A stretch of 64,000 bases of DNA from JAWLDA01 sp041686855 (GTDB taxonomy: Bacteria; Bacillota; Limnochordia; DTU080; RSA5). The translations under genes and the position numbers were made by a program. Under the pieces are notes generated by a model. The model did no database searches. It had not been told where the DNA came from and saw nothing but the letters and a program-made list of their open reading frames with translations. The stretch spans positions 62,001 through 126,000 of the forward strand of contig JAWLDA010000008.1 of assembly GCA_041686855.1 (NCBI GenBank). The letters run 5' to 3'. Of the stretch, positions 16,362 to 25,776 are shown piece by piece (position 1 is the stretch's first letter; every line of letters starts with the position of its first letter).

Positions 16362-19088
16362 CTATCCGGCATCCTCCTTTATCCCCGCCGACGAGTGAAT
16401 CTCTACGGTGCCTGCGCTCCCGTCAACCGTCACCCAATCACCTTCACGAATACGTGTGGTTCCCACTCGGGTCTGAATCACTGCCGGGAGCCCGTACTCG
16501 CGCGCCGTCGTCGCAGCGTGTTGAAACAGCACCCCTTGATCGAGCACCACGGCGGCCAAAATGGGGAAGAGCGGTGTCCATAGCGGCCCTGCGTTCTGAG
16601 CTACCAGCACGTCTCCAGGCCCTACATTGGGTAGCCTCTCACTCATAGAGACAAGGCGAGCCCGTCCGCTACGCCGCCCGGCGCTGGCCGGCTCGCCCTG
16701 CAGTACGGATCCGGAATCCCGCTCCGGCGTCTTGTTCGTCGGCGGCTCTCCAGAGCCCACCTCACCCTCCGGCTCGACGCGAGCGGGCAACCGTATCTCA
16801 GGCACTCCCAAGAATGGCGGTGGATGTAACGCCTTCCACGCCTCGTACTGGTCGCGCCGCCGCGCAACCAATGCCTTTGTCGCCGTGGCATCCAATTCGT
16901 CGCCTGGCTGAGAGCGCAGGGCTGCGACGATTTCGTCCCGATGCAGCCAAAAGAGTTCTTCGGGCTCCGAGAGCGCACCCTCTTCGACCAACCGGTGAGC
17001 GGCCGCCATGACAGCGGTACGGAGCTGCCCCAGCGCCAACTGATCGATGTAGTGATTGTGATTCTCTAAGTCGGCCCGTACACGACGCATGAGGGGAAGC
17101 AACCGTCTAAACACGGCCACAGCTTCCGCATCCTCGCATCCCTGGAGCAGCGTCTCTATGCGACGCTCACGCTCCTGGTGCGCCCGCGCCCGCACTGTGG
17201 CCGGAGCCTCCGCACGCCCGGCGATATAGGGGACGAGCAAAGCAATGACGAAACCCGGCTCTTCCTTCAGTGTGGGCTGCGTAATCGACGTACGGGAGCC
17301 GTATCCAGCTCCCGATCGTTCTCCCCATTTTTGCAAGAATACATCGAAATCCCGCAGGAATGGAGCCGCCTCACTCCCCAAATTGCGTAAGCGTTTTACG
17401 ATGTCCCCACCCATGGAAGACTCATTCGCCGCAAACTCCTCGATCAAGCGCGCGACGACGGCCGCCTGGGTGGCGACACACGCCAGGGCGTACACATCGT
17501 CGAGGAACTTGGTAAACTCGTTGTCCAAGCCTTCTAGCAGAGGCATGACGGCATCTCGCGCCTCAGCGCCACGTAGTCCCGAGATCGTCTCAAACGCTTG
17601 ATTAAACGGGGAGGCAAAGGCGTCTCTGCCCTGTCCGTACACCCAGTGCAACGTCCAGTGATGCCGGTACACGCCAAACGCATCCTCCAGATGCGTTGCC
17701 AACGCCGCCGCGTCCGCTTCGTCTGCGTCAAAGTCCGCAAGTCGCCGAGTGGCGGCGATCACTTCCGGAGCGGCGTACTCCCAAGGGGTAACACCTTGCG
17801 CCCGCAGTCGCTCCCCCAAGTGGGCCGCTGTGCGCGAGCGAGCCAGCTCGTCTCCTTCGCGTAGATCGATGGGAACCTGTCGTGTGTAACGCCGGCCGTT
17901 GATCACCTTTGTGCGTGTCACGGTCGGTCGCGCCGCTCCCGACCGCCGGCCCGTGATCAACGCGGCGTCCGCTCGAGCGGCCGACCCCGCATCTCGAACG
18001 TCGTGTTCGAGGGGGAGCGGCAGTTCGTCCCCTGCCCCGTCCAACTGCCAAAACGCCCGAGCCTCGTCGGCACGCTCCCATTCGACTGGAAACTCGCCTG
18101 GCCCATCCTCTCCCTGCGGATGAATGCCCGTGATGGGGCGACTTTGCAGAATCCAGAGCCGTTGGTCGGCTACCGCCCACTCCACATCCTGGGGACCCCC
18201 AAAGAGACGCTCGGTCGCAAACGTGTACTGCGCGATCCGCTTGGCCCACTCGTCGGGAAGGACCGCCGCGTCCTGCTTTTCGGAGGGGACCGGCGTCTCG
18301 ACCAGCTCGCCCGCGGCGTCGGTACAGATCTGCACGCCCTTGCGCACTGTCTGCCTCTTGGTGACTGCAAAGCGCTGTCGATCCACCCAGAGGGTGTCAG
18401 CCGGCGCGCGCCCGTCGACGACGCCGATCCCCAGTCCCCAGGTAGCGTTGATGAGCATCGACCCGCTGTCGGGTTGTAGGGGGTCCACACCGAACGCAAC
18501 GCCGGCCCCTTCAGCATCGACCATGCGTTGAATCACGACCGCCATCCCGCCGATAGCCAGGTCATCCTCCAACCGACCCGCCCCAGCACGGGCCGCCAAA
18601 GCATTGGCCGAAAAGTACGAGCGCCAACACGTTTCGATCGCCCCGACAATCGCCGGGGCGCCACAGACGCCAAGCTTCGTCTCAAACTGGCCCGCTAGGC
18701 TAACCTCTGCTCCATCCTCTTCGACGGCCGAGGAACGGACGCTGACGGGCACGTCACTAAGGCCTGTTTCACTTAGCATTCGCTCCAAGGCCTCACGCAC
18801 CGCCTCCGGAACGCTGAGGGAACGAAGCGCCTCCTCGATCTGAGCCGCAGCCGCTGCAAACGTGTGGGGAGACTCCGCCTTCTGATTCCTCAGACCCGAC
18901 AGCACCGATTGAATCTCGCCTTCGTAGGGTTGTACACCAGCCCGAAAGGCGTCCGTCGTAATGCATATTCCGTTCGGCACAGGGAAGCCGGCTCCCAGGA
19001 GCGCTCCCAAATGGGCCGCCTTCCCGCCCACACGGTCGACGTCCCAAACCCTTAGTTCCGCCAAATCAAGTGCCAACAACAGCTTCAT
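16362..19088 (-). CDS. PEP synthase/rifampin phosphotransferase-like enzyme
   Basis: A 908-residue cytoplasmic enzyme. The N-terminal pyruvate,phosphate-dikinase/PEP-synthase ATP-grasp domain (about 10-330) shows KAAHLG, VSVRSSAVEEDG, AGQFETKLG, VIQRMVDAEGAGVAF and a closing DVEWA...LQSRPIT. A long central region (about 340-780) is unlike PEP synthase and more like the substrate domain of rifampin phosphotransferases. The C-terminal swivelling domain carries the phosphohistidine (about His857) in LFQHAATTAREYGLPAVI. The usual SH before AA is QH here. A conserved dikinase mechanism (ATP to AMP and Pi with a phospho-His intermediate) is likely, but the phospho-acceptor is unknown. The start is ATG 19088 with CGGAGG 7 bases upstream. 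It is monocistronic. Confidence 0.75.
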   Translation of the reverse strand: MKLLLALDLAELRVWDVDRVGGKAAHLGALLGAGFPVPNGICITTDAFRAGVQPYEGEIQSVLSGLRNQKAESPHTFAAAAAQIEEALRSLSVPEAVREALERMLSETGLSDVPVSVRSSAVEEDGAEVSLAGQFETKLGVCGAPAIVGAIETCWRSYFSANALAARAGAGRLEDDLAIGGMAVVIQRMVDAEGAGVAFGVDPLQPDSGSMLINATWGLGIGVVDGRAPADTLWVDRQRFAVTKRQTVRKGVQICTDAAGELVETPVPSEKQDAAVLPDEWAKRIAQYTFATERLFGGPQDVEWAVADQRLWILQSRPITGIHPQGEDGPGEFPVEWERADEARAFWQLDGAGDELPLPLEHDVRDAGSAARADAALITGRRSGAARPTVTRTKVINGRRYTRQVPIDLREGDELARSRTAAHLGERLRAQGVTPWEYAAPEVIAATRRLADFDADEADAAALATHLEDAFGVYRHHWTLHWVYGQGRDAFASPFNQAFETISGLRGAEARDAVMPLLEGLDNEFTKFLDDVYALACVATQAAVVARLIEEFAANESSMGGDIVKRLRNLGSEAAPFLRDFDVFLQKWGERSGAGYGSRTSITQPTLKEEPGFVIALLVPYIAGRAEAPATVRARAHQERERRIETLLQGCEDAEAVAVFRRLLPLMRRVRADLENHNHYIDQLALGQLRTAVMAAAHRLVEEGALSEPEELFWLHRDEIVAALRSQPGDELDATATKALVARRRDQYEAWKALHPPPFLGVPEIRLPARVEPEGEVGSGEPPTNKTPERDSGSVLQGEPASAGRRSGRARLVSMSERLPNVGPGDVLVAQNAGPLWTPLFPILAAVVLDQGVLFQHAATTAREYGLPAVIQTRVGTTRIREGDWVTVDGSAGTVEIHSSAGIKEDAG

Positions 19089-19196
19089 AGAAATCCTCCG
19101 AACATGCGACTGGTACTCATTGATTCTGTTAATTACTCGCAAGCATGAGAGTTCCTTTCCGTCCGGAGTACCGACGGGCGGGACTGCCCAAGGAAT

Positions 19197-19230
19197 CTTC
19201 GGTTTTATGTGTAAATTCTAACGACCGAAG
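19197..19230. promoter_or_regulatory. Inverted repeat upstream of SBP 3 (possible operator)
   Basis: CTTCGGT and ACCGAAG, exact 7-bp arms with a 20-bp spacer, end 30 bp before the SBP 3 start. Same 7-20-7 spacing as the repeat before SBP 1, different sequence. Confidence 0.3.
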
Positions 19231-19260
19231 CAGGCCACATTTTACAATGGAGGGACGAAC

Positions 19261-20547
19261 ATGCAACATCGCATTCGCCTTATGCACACTCTGTCGGTGA
19301 TCACACTCACCCTACTGCTTGGCGCGCTCATCAGCAGCGCCTCGGCGCAGGATCGTACGATTACGTACATGCTGTGGGCGTCCGATCCCAAAGACCAACA
19401 GAGCGTACGGGAGACCGCTCGGCTCTTTGAAGCCGAGCACCCTGGAGTGACGGTCGAGGTCCTCTTTAGCACCAGCACCACCGACCACCACGAGAAGATC
19501 GTCACCATGAGGGCAGCCGGAATCACACCGGACGTCTTTGTCGTAAACCGTCCCATGCAGTACGACTATTGGACCAAAGGGTACATCCGCGCCTTGACCG
19601 ACTGGGTGACCCGTGACCCCGAGCTGCAGTGGGACGATATCATCAACCATGAGCAGATGACGATGGACGGCGAGATCATCGGCGTTCCGCATCACGGCGG
19701 CGGTCAACAACTCGGCTTTAACGTCGCCCTGTTCCAAGAGGCCGGCCTTGAGCGAGCCGACGAGATGTGGCGGGCCGACCGTTGGGACACCGACAACTTC
19801 GTCAGCGCCGTACGAGCGATCACCCACGACCGCGACGGCGACGGAACACCGGAGATTTATGGGACGGCAGGATTGACGGGCGGCCACCCCTTCCTCTCCA
19901 TGCTGCGTGCCTTTGGAACGACGCTGCTCGATCCCGAAACCGGCCAACCCACGATCAACACCCCCGCAGGACGCGCCGCCATCGAGTGGGTGACGAGTCT
20001 GGCCACCGTTTATGGAGCGATGGGAGGCGGACGCACCAACGCGGCCCTCTTTGCCATCTGTCCCCGCTGCGTCTTTCGCGACTGGGGCCGCCCCGACGTA
20101 CTTGACTTTGAGTGGAACATCGTCCCGTTCCCCAAAGGGCCAAACGGACACAGGAATACAGGTGGCCACAACTTTTTCGCCATCTCAGCCGATACGCCTT
20201 ACCCTGACTTAGCTCAAGAGTTTATCACGTTCAACCTCAGACCAGAGTTCATTCGAGAACAGCTCGCCAGCGGCGCAATCCTCACCCCGGTGCGAATCTC
20301 CACCTTTCAGGACCCGGTTCTCTTGGACCGCTACGATGGTCTCAATCTTGAGGTGTTCCTGAGGTCTGCCTCCTCGAGTGACTACCTCATTCCCGAGACG
20401 GTGAAAGTACCGGGCCTCAGTGATTCTATCCGGATTGCCAACGCCCATCTGGTACAAGTCGTGGGCGGAGAGCAGAGTCCGGACGCCGCCGCCGTGGCGA
20501 TCGAGGACGAAATCGTCCGCACCGTCCTTCCCCAGTACGCTGAGTAG
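19261..20547 (+). CDS. Sugar-type ABC transporter solute-binding protein (SBP 3)
   Basis: A 428-residue secreted protein. Signal peptide with hydrophobic core LSVITLTLLLGALI and cleavage near SASA; mature part with the family-1 SBP pattern (YMLWASDPKD, AEHPGVTVEVLF, AAGITPDVFVVN, DRDGDGTPEIYGTAG). ATG 19261 follows GGAGGGA at 5 bases. There is no lipobox cysteine and no permease partner. The ROK-family regulator 258 bp downstream and a second SBP with a sulfatase after that suggest that SBP 3 belongs to a sugar-responsive locus. The next genes have their own promoter region. Confidence 0.87.
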   Translation: MQHRIRLMHTLSVITLTLLLGALISSASAQDRTITYMLWASDPKDQQSVRETARLFEAEHPGVTVEVLFSTSTTDHHEKIVTMRAAGITPDVFVVNRPMQYDYWTKGYIRALTDWVTRDPELQWDDIINHEQMTMDGEIIGVPHHGGGQQLGFNVALFQEAGLERADEMWRADRWDTDNFVSAVRAITHDRDGDGTPEIYGTAGLTGGHPFLSMLRAFGTTLLDPETGQPTINTPAGRAAIEWVTSLATVYGAMGGGRTNAALFAICPRCVFRDWGRPDVLDFEWNIVPFPKGPNGHRNTGGHNFFAISADTPYPDLAQEFITFNLRPEFIREQLASGAILTPVRISTFQDPVLLDRYDGLNLEVFLRSASSSDYLIPETVKVPGLSDSIRIANAHLVQVVGGEQSPDAAAVAIEDEIVRTVLPQYAE

Positions 20548-20570
20548 CCGATTGCGACTCCCGCCGGGCT

Positions 20571-20596
20571 CCGGGGAGCGGTTGTGCGCTTCCCGG
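20571..20596 (+). terminator. Hairpin after SBP 3
   Basis: CCGGGGAGCG pairs with CGCTTCCCGG (one G-U) around a 6-base loop, 24 bp after the stop of SBP 3. No U-tract follows, so termination is uncertain. Confidence 0.4.
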
Positions 20597-20694
20597 GCCC
20601 TAAGGGCTCCCCCCATTCCAAACCGCAAAGGGAGACCCCGACAATACAACTTCGTCCTTCCACATGACAAACTTTTTCAACTGTTCTCCAATGC

Positions 20695-20765
20695 GTAAAG
20701 GTACAACTCCTTTACAACACGAATGATTAGCCAACATACGCCACTATTGTAATTCTGTGTTACAA
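20695..20765 (+). promoter_or_regulatory. Two palindromes upstream of the ROK regulator (candidate operators)
   Basis: Two inverted repeats with identical 7-bp spacers lie in the AT-rich 258-bp region before the ROK gene: GTAAAGG-N7-CCTTTAC (20695-20715) and TTGTAA-N7-TTACAA (20747-20765). They share GTAA/TTAC ends. ROK/NagC-type regulators bind AT-rich palindromes and commonly autoregulate, so these are plausible operators. Confidence 0.45.
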
Positions 20766-20805
20766 AGGGCAAATTTCACTCCTTGTTCAAGTAGGAGGTG
20801 ATCGA

Positions 20806-22014
20806 TTGGCAACCACCTCATTTCATGGCCCCGAGTCCCCTGCGTCGTATGAGACCGTCCTGGCACTCATCGAGCGCAATCCCCGCATCTCGCGTTCAGA
20901 CATTGCTCGTCTCTCAGGACTCAGTCGGAACACGACCTCCCATATCGCCCGCGACCTGCTCAACCTGGGCGTGATCCAAGAGACCGGCAAGATATCGACG
21001 ACCGGCGGCCGCCCCGGTATTGGACTTGAGATTCGACCAAACGCCGTGGTGGCACTTGGAGCCGCTCTGCTCACACGGAGGTGGGTGCTCACTCTAGTCA
21101 ACCAAACAGGGAATGTGATCGACACCCTCGATAAAGGCGCCGATCCACGTAACGCCACAGGGGCTTTACAGTCACTGGCGGATGGGGTCCGCACCTTGCG
21201 GCAACGCTCTCCCCACCCGGTGCTGCCCGCCATCGGGATCGGCGTCCCCGGGATCGTCGACTCCGAGTCGGGCGTCGTCATTCAGGCCGACGACTTGGGC
21301 TGGAGTCACGTATCGATCAAAGATACGATCGAGCGGGTCACCAAGATCCCCGCGCTCGTCATCAATCGCCATTGGGGAGCGGCTTTGGCCGAGGGGCGTT
21401 GGGGCGGCGCGGCAGGCGCAGAAGAGTACATTTACATCGGCATCGGAACAGGCATTCGGTCGGCCGCCTACTCCAAAGGAAGGTTGATCGAGGGGAGAAG
21501 TTCGCTCGCCGGTCAGCTCGGGCACATGACCGTCGCTGCAGACGGACCTCTGTGCACGTGCGGCAATCGCGGGTGCCTCGTCTCGTTCGCTTCTGAGCAG
21601 GCGCTCATCGATTTTGTTAGGTCGGCGATCGCAGGTGGGACTGCCAGCTCCCTTAACGATGCATCTCCCCTCAGTGCCGAGAGGATCTGCGATGCCGCGA
21701 AAGCAGGAGACGCCGTCGCACACGAAGCACTGCAGCAGGCCGCACTCTCGTTGGGCATCGCCGTCGCCAACCTGATTAACCTCCTCAACCCCGAACGCAT
21801 CGTCCTCGGTGGCCCCTTGGGCAACACCGGGGAGCCGTTACTCAGCATGGTGACGGCCGAAGCGAAGCGACGAGCCCTAAGCGCCAGCTTTGCCCACACG
21901 CGCCTCGTCAGCGGCACGCTAGGCGCTCAGGCTGAAGCCGTCGGCGCCGCGACCTTGGTCCTCGATCGCAAGCTCGAGCTCATAGCGTCCGACCGGAACG
22001 TCGGATACTCTTAA
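20806..22014 (+). CDS. ROK family transcriptional regulator (NagC/XylR type)
   Basis: A 402-residue repressor-type protein: winged helix at about 12-60 (RISRSDIARLSGLSRNTTSHIARD), then a ROK sugar-sensing domain with GIGVPGIVD near 145, a zinc site made of His240 (GQLGHM) and Cys250/252/257 (CTCGNRGC). The catalytic Asp of ROK kinases is absent (INRHWG replaces the NDA-type motif), so it should bind but not phosphorylate sugar. The start is TTG 20806 behind AGGAGGTGATC. It lies 36 bp upstream of SBP 4, and a sulfatase follows, which makes a regulator-binding protein-sulfatase operon for a sulfated or amino sugar. It probably autoregulates through the palindromes upstream. Confidence 0.9.
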   Translation: MATTSFHGPESPASYETVLALIERNPRISRSDIARLSGLSRNTTSHIARDLLNLGVIQETGKISTTGGRPGIGLEIRPNAVVALGAALLTRRWVLTLVNQTGNVIDTLDKGADPRNATGALQSLADGVRTLRQRSPHPVLPAIGIGVPGIVDSESGVVIQADDLGWSHVSIKDTIERVTKIPALVINRHWGAALAEGRWGGAAGAEEYIYIGIGTGIRSAAYSKGRLIEGRSSLAGQLGHMTVAADGPLCTCGNRGCLVSFASEQALIDFVRSAIAGGTASSLNDASPLSAERICDAAKAGDAVAHEALQQAALSLGIAVANLINLLNPERIVLGGPLGNTGEPLLSMVTAEAKRRALSASFAHTRLVSGTLGAQAEAVGAATLVLDRKLELIASDRNVGYS

Positions 22015-22050
22015 GCAATACTCGTAAACAGCTAACAGGAGGAATCGTCG

Positions 22051-23334
22051 TTGAGTCGCTTTCATACAAAATCCAGGTCAGCAAGAACCTTGATTCTTGC
22101 CATCTTACTCTTTACCCTGACAACGCTCACGAGTGTCGAGGCCGAAAAGACCACCATTACCATGTGGTGGCAAGGGCTCGGTGACAGCGAGGCTGCCCAA
22201 CGTATCATCAACGGCTTTAACGAGAGTCACCCTTGGGTCGAGGTCGATCTTGTCATGGAGGGGAGCCTGAGCGCCGGTGCCGGGCTGGACAAGGTTAAGA
22301 CGGCCATCGCGGCGGGCACGCCGCCTGACGTTGTCTACCTTGGCATGCACATCCTACCCGAGCTGTACAAGGGTGGGTTTATCATCCCCATCGACGAGGT
22401 ACTTTCAGAAGAATTCCTGGCTTCGATCGACTACCTTCCTGCACCGCGACAACTTACCACGTTAAACGATCGGGTCCTGGGCGTGCAGTTCCGCACCGAT
22501 GCCCGGGGCATGTTTTACAACACTGTCCACTTTAACGAAGTCGGCCTTGACCCCGCCGTCGGCCCCGAGTACATCGCCGACCTCGACGCGTACGCCGAAC
22601 GTCTCACCCGCTGGGGCAATGACGGCAACATCGATCGGCTGGGATTCGCGCCGCGCAGCAATAACTTTCTAAGCGAGCTCGGCTGGCTGTGGGTCTTTGG
22701 CGGATCGCCCTACGACTTTGAGCGGAATCGGCCCACGCTTACCGGTAACCCGGCCCATGTGCGGGCCATCGAATGGATCGCCTCATACGCGCAAAAGTAC
22801 GGAGCCACAGCGAGCGCCACACCTGCGCTCTTTCAGTCCCAAGACGCGTCGATGCGCTTGGACAGCACCAGCCGCATCAATCTTCTCAACACCCAGGCAC
22901 CCGACGTACAGTGGCGCGTCAGTCACATCCCGTATCCGCAAGAAGGCGGCGTCCGGACCACCAACTCCTCCGGTCCCGGGCCCGTGATCCCCTACGGGGC
23001 GTCAAACGTCGAAGCCACAGCAGAGCTGATCAAGTACATGGCCTCCAAAGAGGTACAAATGGAGTGGTATCGGCTGACCCAGCAGCCTCCAGCCCGCGCC
23101 GACGCGATGCTCGAGTTGATCGCCAACGACGAGATCGTCGACGAGCGTGAGATCGCCATGCTCGAACTGATGCCCAACGGGTTTGGCGTACCGCCACTCT
23201 TTATTGGCGTCCTTCAGCCACTCTTTGTCCCCGGGATGGACCAAGTGCGCCGCTCCGAGATCACGCCGTTGCAACTCTTAGAGAACGTGCAGCGAGAGTC
23301 GGAGTCCGCCTACCAAGAGCTCTTTGACCTCTAA
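22051..23334 (+). CDS. Sugar-type ABC transporter solute-binding protein (SBP 4)
   Basis: A 427-residue secreted protein with a basic n-region, hydrophobic TLILAILLFTLTTL and probable cleavage after SVEA. Mature motifs are TMWWQGLGD, FNESHPWVEVDLV, AAGTPPDVVYLG and the late GFGVPPLF. The start is TTG 22051 with CAGGAGG upstream. It is the middle gene between the ROK regulator (36 bp upstream) and a cytoplasmic sulfatase (41 bp downstream), so it probably imports the sulfated substrate. There is no lipobox and no membrane component nearby. Confidence 0.87.
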   Translation: MSRFHTKSRSARTLILAILLFTLTTLTSVEAEKTTITMWWQGLGDSEAAQRIINGFNESHPWVEVDLVMEGSLSAGAGLDKVKTAIAAGTPPDVVYLGMHILPELYKGGFIIPIDEVLSEEFLASIDYLPAPRQLTTLNDRVLGVQFRTDARGMFYNTVHFNEVGLDPAVGPEYIADLDAYAERLTRWGNDGNIDRLGFAPRSNNFLSELGWLWVFGGSPYDFERNRPTLTGNPAHVRAIEWIASYAQKYGATASATPALFQSQDASMRLDSTSRINLLNTQAPDVQWRVSHIPYPQEGGVRTTNSSGPGPVIPYGASNVEATAELIKYMASKEVQMEWYRLTQQPPARADAMLELIANDEIVDEREIAMLELMPNGFGVPPLFIGVLQPLFVPGMDQVRRSEITPLQLLENVQRESESAYQELFDL

Positions 23335-23375
23335 CCTCTAACGAGGACGATCTTACGAAAGGGGCGTTTTTACAA

Positions 23376-24773
23376 GTGGATTGCCAAAGACCTAACGTCA
23401 TACTCATCACAACCGACCAGCAGCGTTACGACACGGTCGGCGCCTACGGCAGCGTCGTGCGCACGCCGGTAGCCGATCGCTTAGCCGAAGAAGGCTGCTT
23501 ATTTGAGTACGCCTTTTGCAACAATCCGGTGTGTATGCCCAGCCGAGCCTGTATGCAAACGGGCCGTTACACCCACCAACACGGCCTCCGCTACATGGAC
23601 AGCGCCATTCACACCACGCCGGGCCTGCCGCCATGGGAAGCCACCTTTATGGAGCGCCTGCAAAACGCGAACTACCGCACGGGCGCCTTCGGCAAGCTCC
23701 ACATGGCGCCCCACAAGGGGTTCGATGTGATGCACGTGAGCAACGGCCAGGGTGCCCGTTGGACGACACCTTACGGGGCTGGCGCACCCTTTGGTCCTCA
23801 CCAACTGGGTGACGACTACGCCGCGTGGTTAGAAGCGAAGCGTCCCGGAGCCTACGGCGAAATTTACGAGCAGCGTCGCTCGGACGAGTATAAACGGTAC
23901 CGCTCGGCCGTCACCAGTGTGCTCGCTTTTGAGGAGTACGTCGACTACTGGGCGATGGAGAATACGGTCAACTTTATCGAGCAGGAGAAGGATCAACCCT
24001 TCTTTGCCTGGTTGGGCCTATGCAACCCCCACGGACCGGTCGACGCCCCCGCACCCTACTCCACGATGTACGATCCGGATGACATCGTGCTCTCGGAGAA
24101 GTACCTCAAGCGTCCCGAGGGGAGCCGGGCACCGGAACCGGACGTAATGAAGCGGTGGATCGCCCACTACTACGGACTGTGTACTATGATCGACGATCTG
24201 GTGGGCATGGTCGCCGACAAGCTCAAAGCGTTAGGCCTGTACGATAACACGGTGATCCTCTTCACCTCTGACCACGGTGAGATGATGGGCGACCTGGGCA
24301 AGTTCGGCAAAGGTAACTTCTTTGAGCAGGTGATTCGGATGCCGCTCATTGTGAAGCCCCTGGCGACCGAGACGAATGTTCGCAAGCGGATCCCCGACCT
24401 CGTCGAGTTGATCGATCTCGCTCCGACCATCCTCGACTACGCAGACGTGCGTATTCCCCAGTCTATCCAGGGGAGCAGCCTGCGTCCCGTCATGACCGGC
24501 GAAGGGAAAGGTAAAGAGCAGATCCTGTGCGAGCAAACGACGAACAAACAGGATTCGCACGGAAAGTGCGTCCGAACCGAGCGGTACAAGTACATTCGTT
24601 GGGCGCCGCAAGGGCGTGAGGAGTTGTACGACCTTCAGGAGGATCCCGACGAATGGGTGAACCTGGCCGCCGATGAGCGACACGCTGCACTCCTAAGCGA
24701 GATGCGGATGCGCCTCATCGACCACCTCGCACTCTCAGAGAAGCCGATTCTCGTCCCCAATCGCCACATCTAG
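23376..24773 (+). CDS. Type I sulfatase (formylglycine-dependent), cytoplasmic
   Basis: A 465-residue alkaline-phosphatase-superfamily sulfatase. It opens with NVILITTDQQR (metal-binding Asp) and has the modification motif CMPSRACMQTGRY, with Cys53 as the residue converted to formylglycine. FGKLHM, NPHGP and TSDHGEMMGDLGKFGKGN supply the other active-site residues. It lacks a signal peptide, so desulfation must follow import. The start is GTG 23376 behind AAAGGGG. It is the last gene of the ROK-SBP-sulfatase unit and is closed by a strong hairpin. The maturation enzyme (FGE or anSME) is not in this window. The Cys-type motif does not tell the substrate. Confidence 0.9.
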   Translation: MDCQRPNVILITTDQQRYDTVGAYGSVVRTPVADRLAEEGCLFEYAFCNNPVCMPSRACMQTGRYTHQHGLRYMDSAIHTTPGLPPWEATFMERLQNANYRTGAFGKLHMAPHKGFDVMHVSNGQGARWTTPYGAGAPFGPHQLGDDYAAWLEAKRPGAYGEIYEQRRSDEYKRYRSAVTSVLAFEEYVDYWAMENTVNFIEQEKDQPFFAWLGLCNPHGPVDAPAPYSTMYDPDDIVLSEKYLKRPEGSRAPEPDVMKRWIAHYYGLCTMIDDLVGMVADKLKALGLYDNTVILFTSDHGEMMGDLGKFGKGNFFEQVIRMPLIVKPLATETNVRKRIPDLVELIDLAPTILDYADVRIPQSIQGSSLRPVMTGEGKGKEQILCEQTTNKQDSHGKCVRTERYKYIRWAPQGREELYDLQEDPDEWVNLAADERHAALLSEMRMRLIDHLALSEKPILVPNRHI

Positions 24774-24776
24774 ACA

Positions 24777-24815
24777 CGTGAAGTGGACCCAGGTACGTCC
24801 CGGGTCCACTTCACG
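24777..24815. terminator. Bidirectional hairpin after sulfatase
   Basis: CGTGAAGTGGACCC (24777-24790) and its exact complement (24802-24815) flank an 11-base loop between the sulfatase gene and the convergent HD-domain gene ending at 24853. Confidence 0.8.
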
Positions 24816-24852
24816 ACTCATTCCGTCCCGCGCTGCCGCTCGACCCTACCGA

Positions 24853-25776
24853 TCACTGAGGGGCAATCCCTAGGTACCAAGCGTCGAGTCTCTCAAACAT
24901 CCGCTCAGGGCCGTACGCCTTTAAATCGTGGTACAGCGCCAGCTCGTCATAGGTAGAGAAAAGGGCGCTGCTCACCCGTTCAAAGGGTGTCGCGAGCTCT
25001 CGGTCCTCGTGCCACGCGCGCACCTCGCCGCTCACCTCTTGCAAGGCGCGCCGCGTTGCCTGATACCAGCTCTCCTCCGCCTGCCTCATGATCCACTCTT
25101 CGACGTGTAAATCCTCGCTGCGGCGCAGATACGCGCTTCCTTCGAGATCGATCCCGATGCGTTGAGCGGCCGACCTGAGGCTACCCTCCACCGTCTCCGG
25201 CTTCAACCACCAACCTCCGTGCACACCCGCGAGGAGTTGCACGACCTTTGGCGGGAAGCCGCGCAACATGCACTCAGCCAAGGCCATCCAATGGTGGCCC
25301 CCCGAGCCTTCTGCGTCGAGGGCGTGCTCCCCGTCCCAGCGCAGGAGCTTTAACTTGGCCCAATCGTGCAGGGCCATGGCGGCAACCACCGCATCCCGAT
25401 CGACATGAACGCCCTTGAGACGCACCGCCTGATCCGATAAGTTTAGTGCCGCGCCCAAGTTGATTGCGCAGTGGATCGCCCAGCCGCCGGGGTACGCGTG
25501 GTGACTGCTTCGAGCCGCCCCCGGCGCCGCCCACGTTGGGTCGTAGGCGAGAGGGAGCCGCAGCTTCTCCCACGGCTTCACCCACTCCTCGCCGGCCGGC
25601 GGCAAAGCGGCCAACCGTGCAGGCTCCAACGACGCCCGCATCAACATCTCCTGGACGAGCGTCCGTAAGGGCTCGTCGCCGATCCGAGCGACGCGCTCAA
25701 AGAGGTACGCCCGCGCCCTTGCTGTGCGCGACGAGGCCTTCGCCATCTCCCACGGTGTCTGGTCGAGTCGCATCAT
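24853..25776 (-). CDS. HD-domain protein (putative metal-dependent phosphohydrolase)
   Basis: A 307-residue soluble protein. The HD superfamily metal site is visible as His-rich SHHAYPGGWAIH near 90-101, the HD pair in MALHDWAK near 134-141, GGHHWMAL near 160 and GVHGGWW near 185. Such proteins hydrolyse nucleotides or phosphoesters or oxidise small organophosphonates. The start overlaps the stop of the upstream metallo-beta-lactamase gene by four bases (ATGA), and that gene follows a PLP enzyme by 10 bp, so the three are one operon. I cannot assign a pathway; the phosphodiesterase-like partner suggests a phosphorylated or phosphonate small molecule. Confidence 0.75.
   Translation of the reverse strand: MMRLDQTPWEMAKASSRTARARAYLFERVARIGDEPLRTLVQEMLMRASLEPARLAALPPAGEEWVKPWEKLRLPLAYDPTWAAPGAARSSHHAYPGGWAIHCAINLGAALNLSDQAVRLKGVHVDRDAVVAAMALHDWAKLKLLRWDGEHALDAEGSGGHHWMALAECMLRGFPPKVVQLLAGVHGGWWLKPETVEGSLRSAAQRIGIDLEGSAYLRRSEDLHVEEWIMRQAEESWYQATRRALQEVSGEVRAWHEDRELATPFERVSSALFSTYDELALYHDLKAYGPERMFERLDAWYLGIAPQ

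Noticed and set aside
24853..25776. PhnZ-type phosphonate oxygenase
   Set aside because: HD residues are present, but the protein is longer than PhnZ and no PhnY partner or phn genes are adjacent; left as an HD-domain protein.
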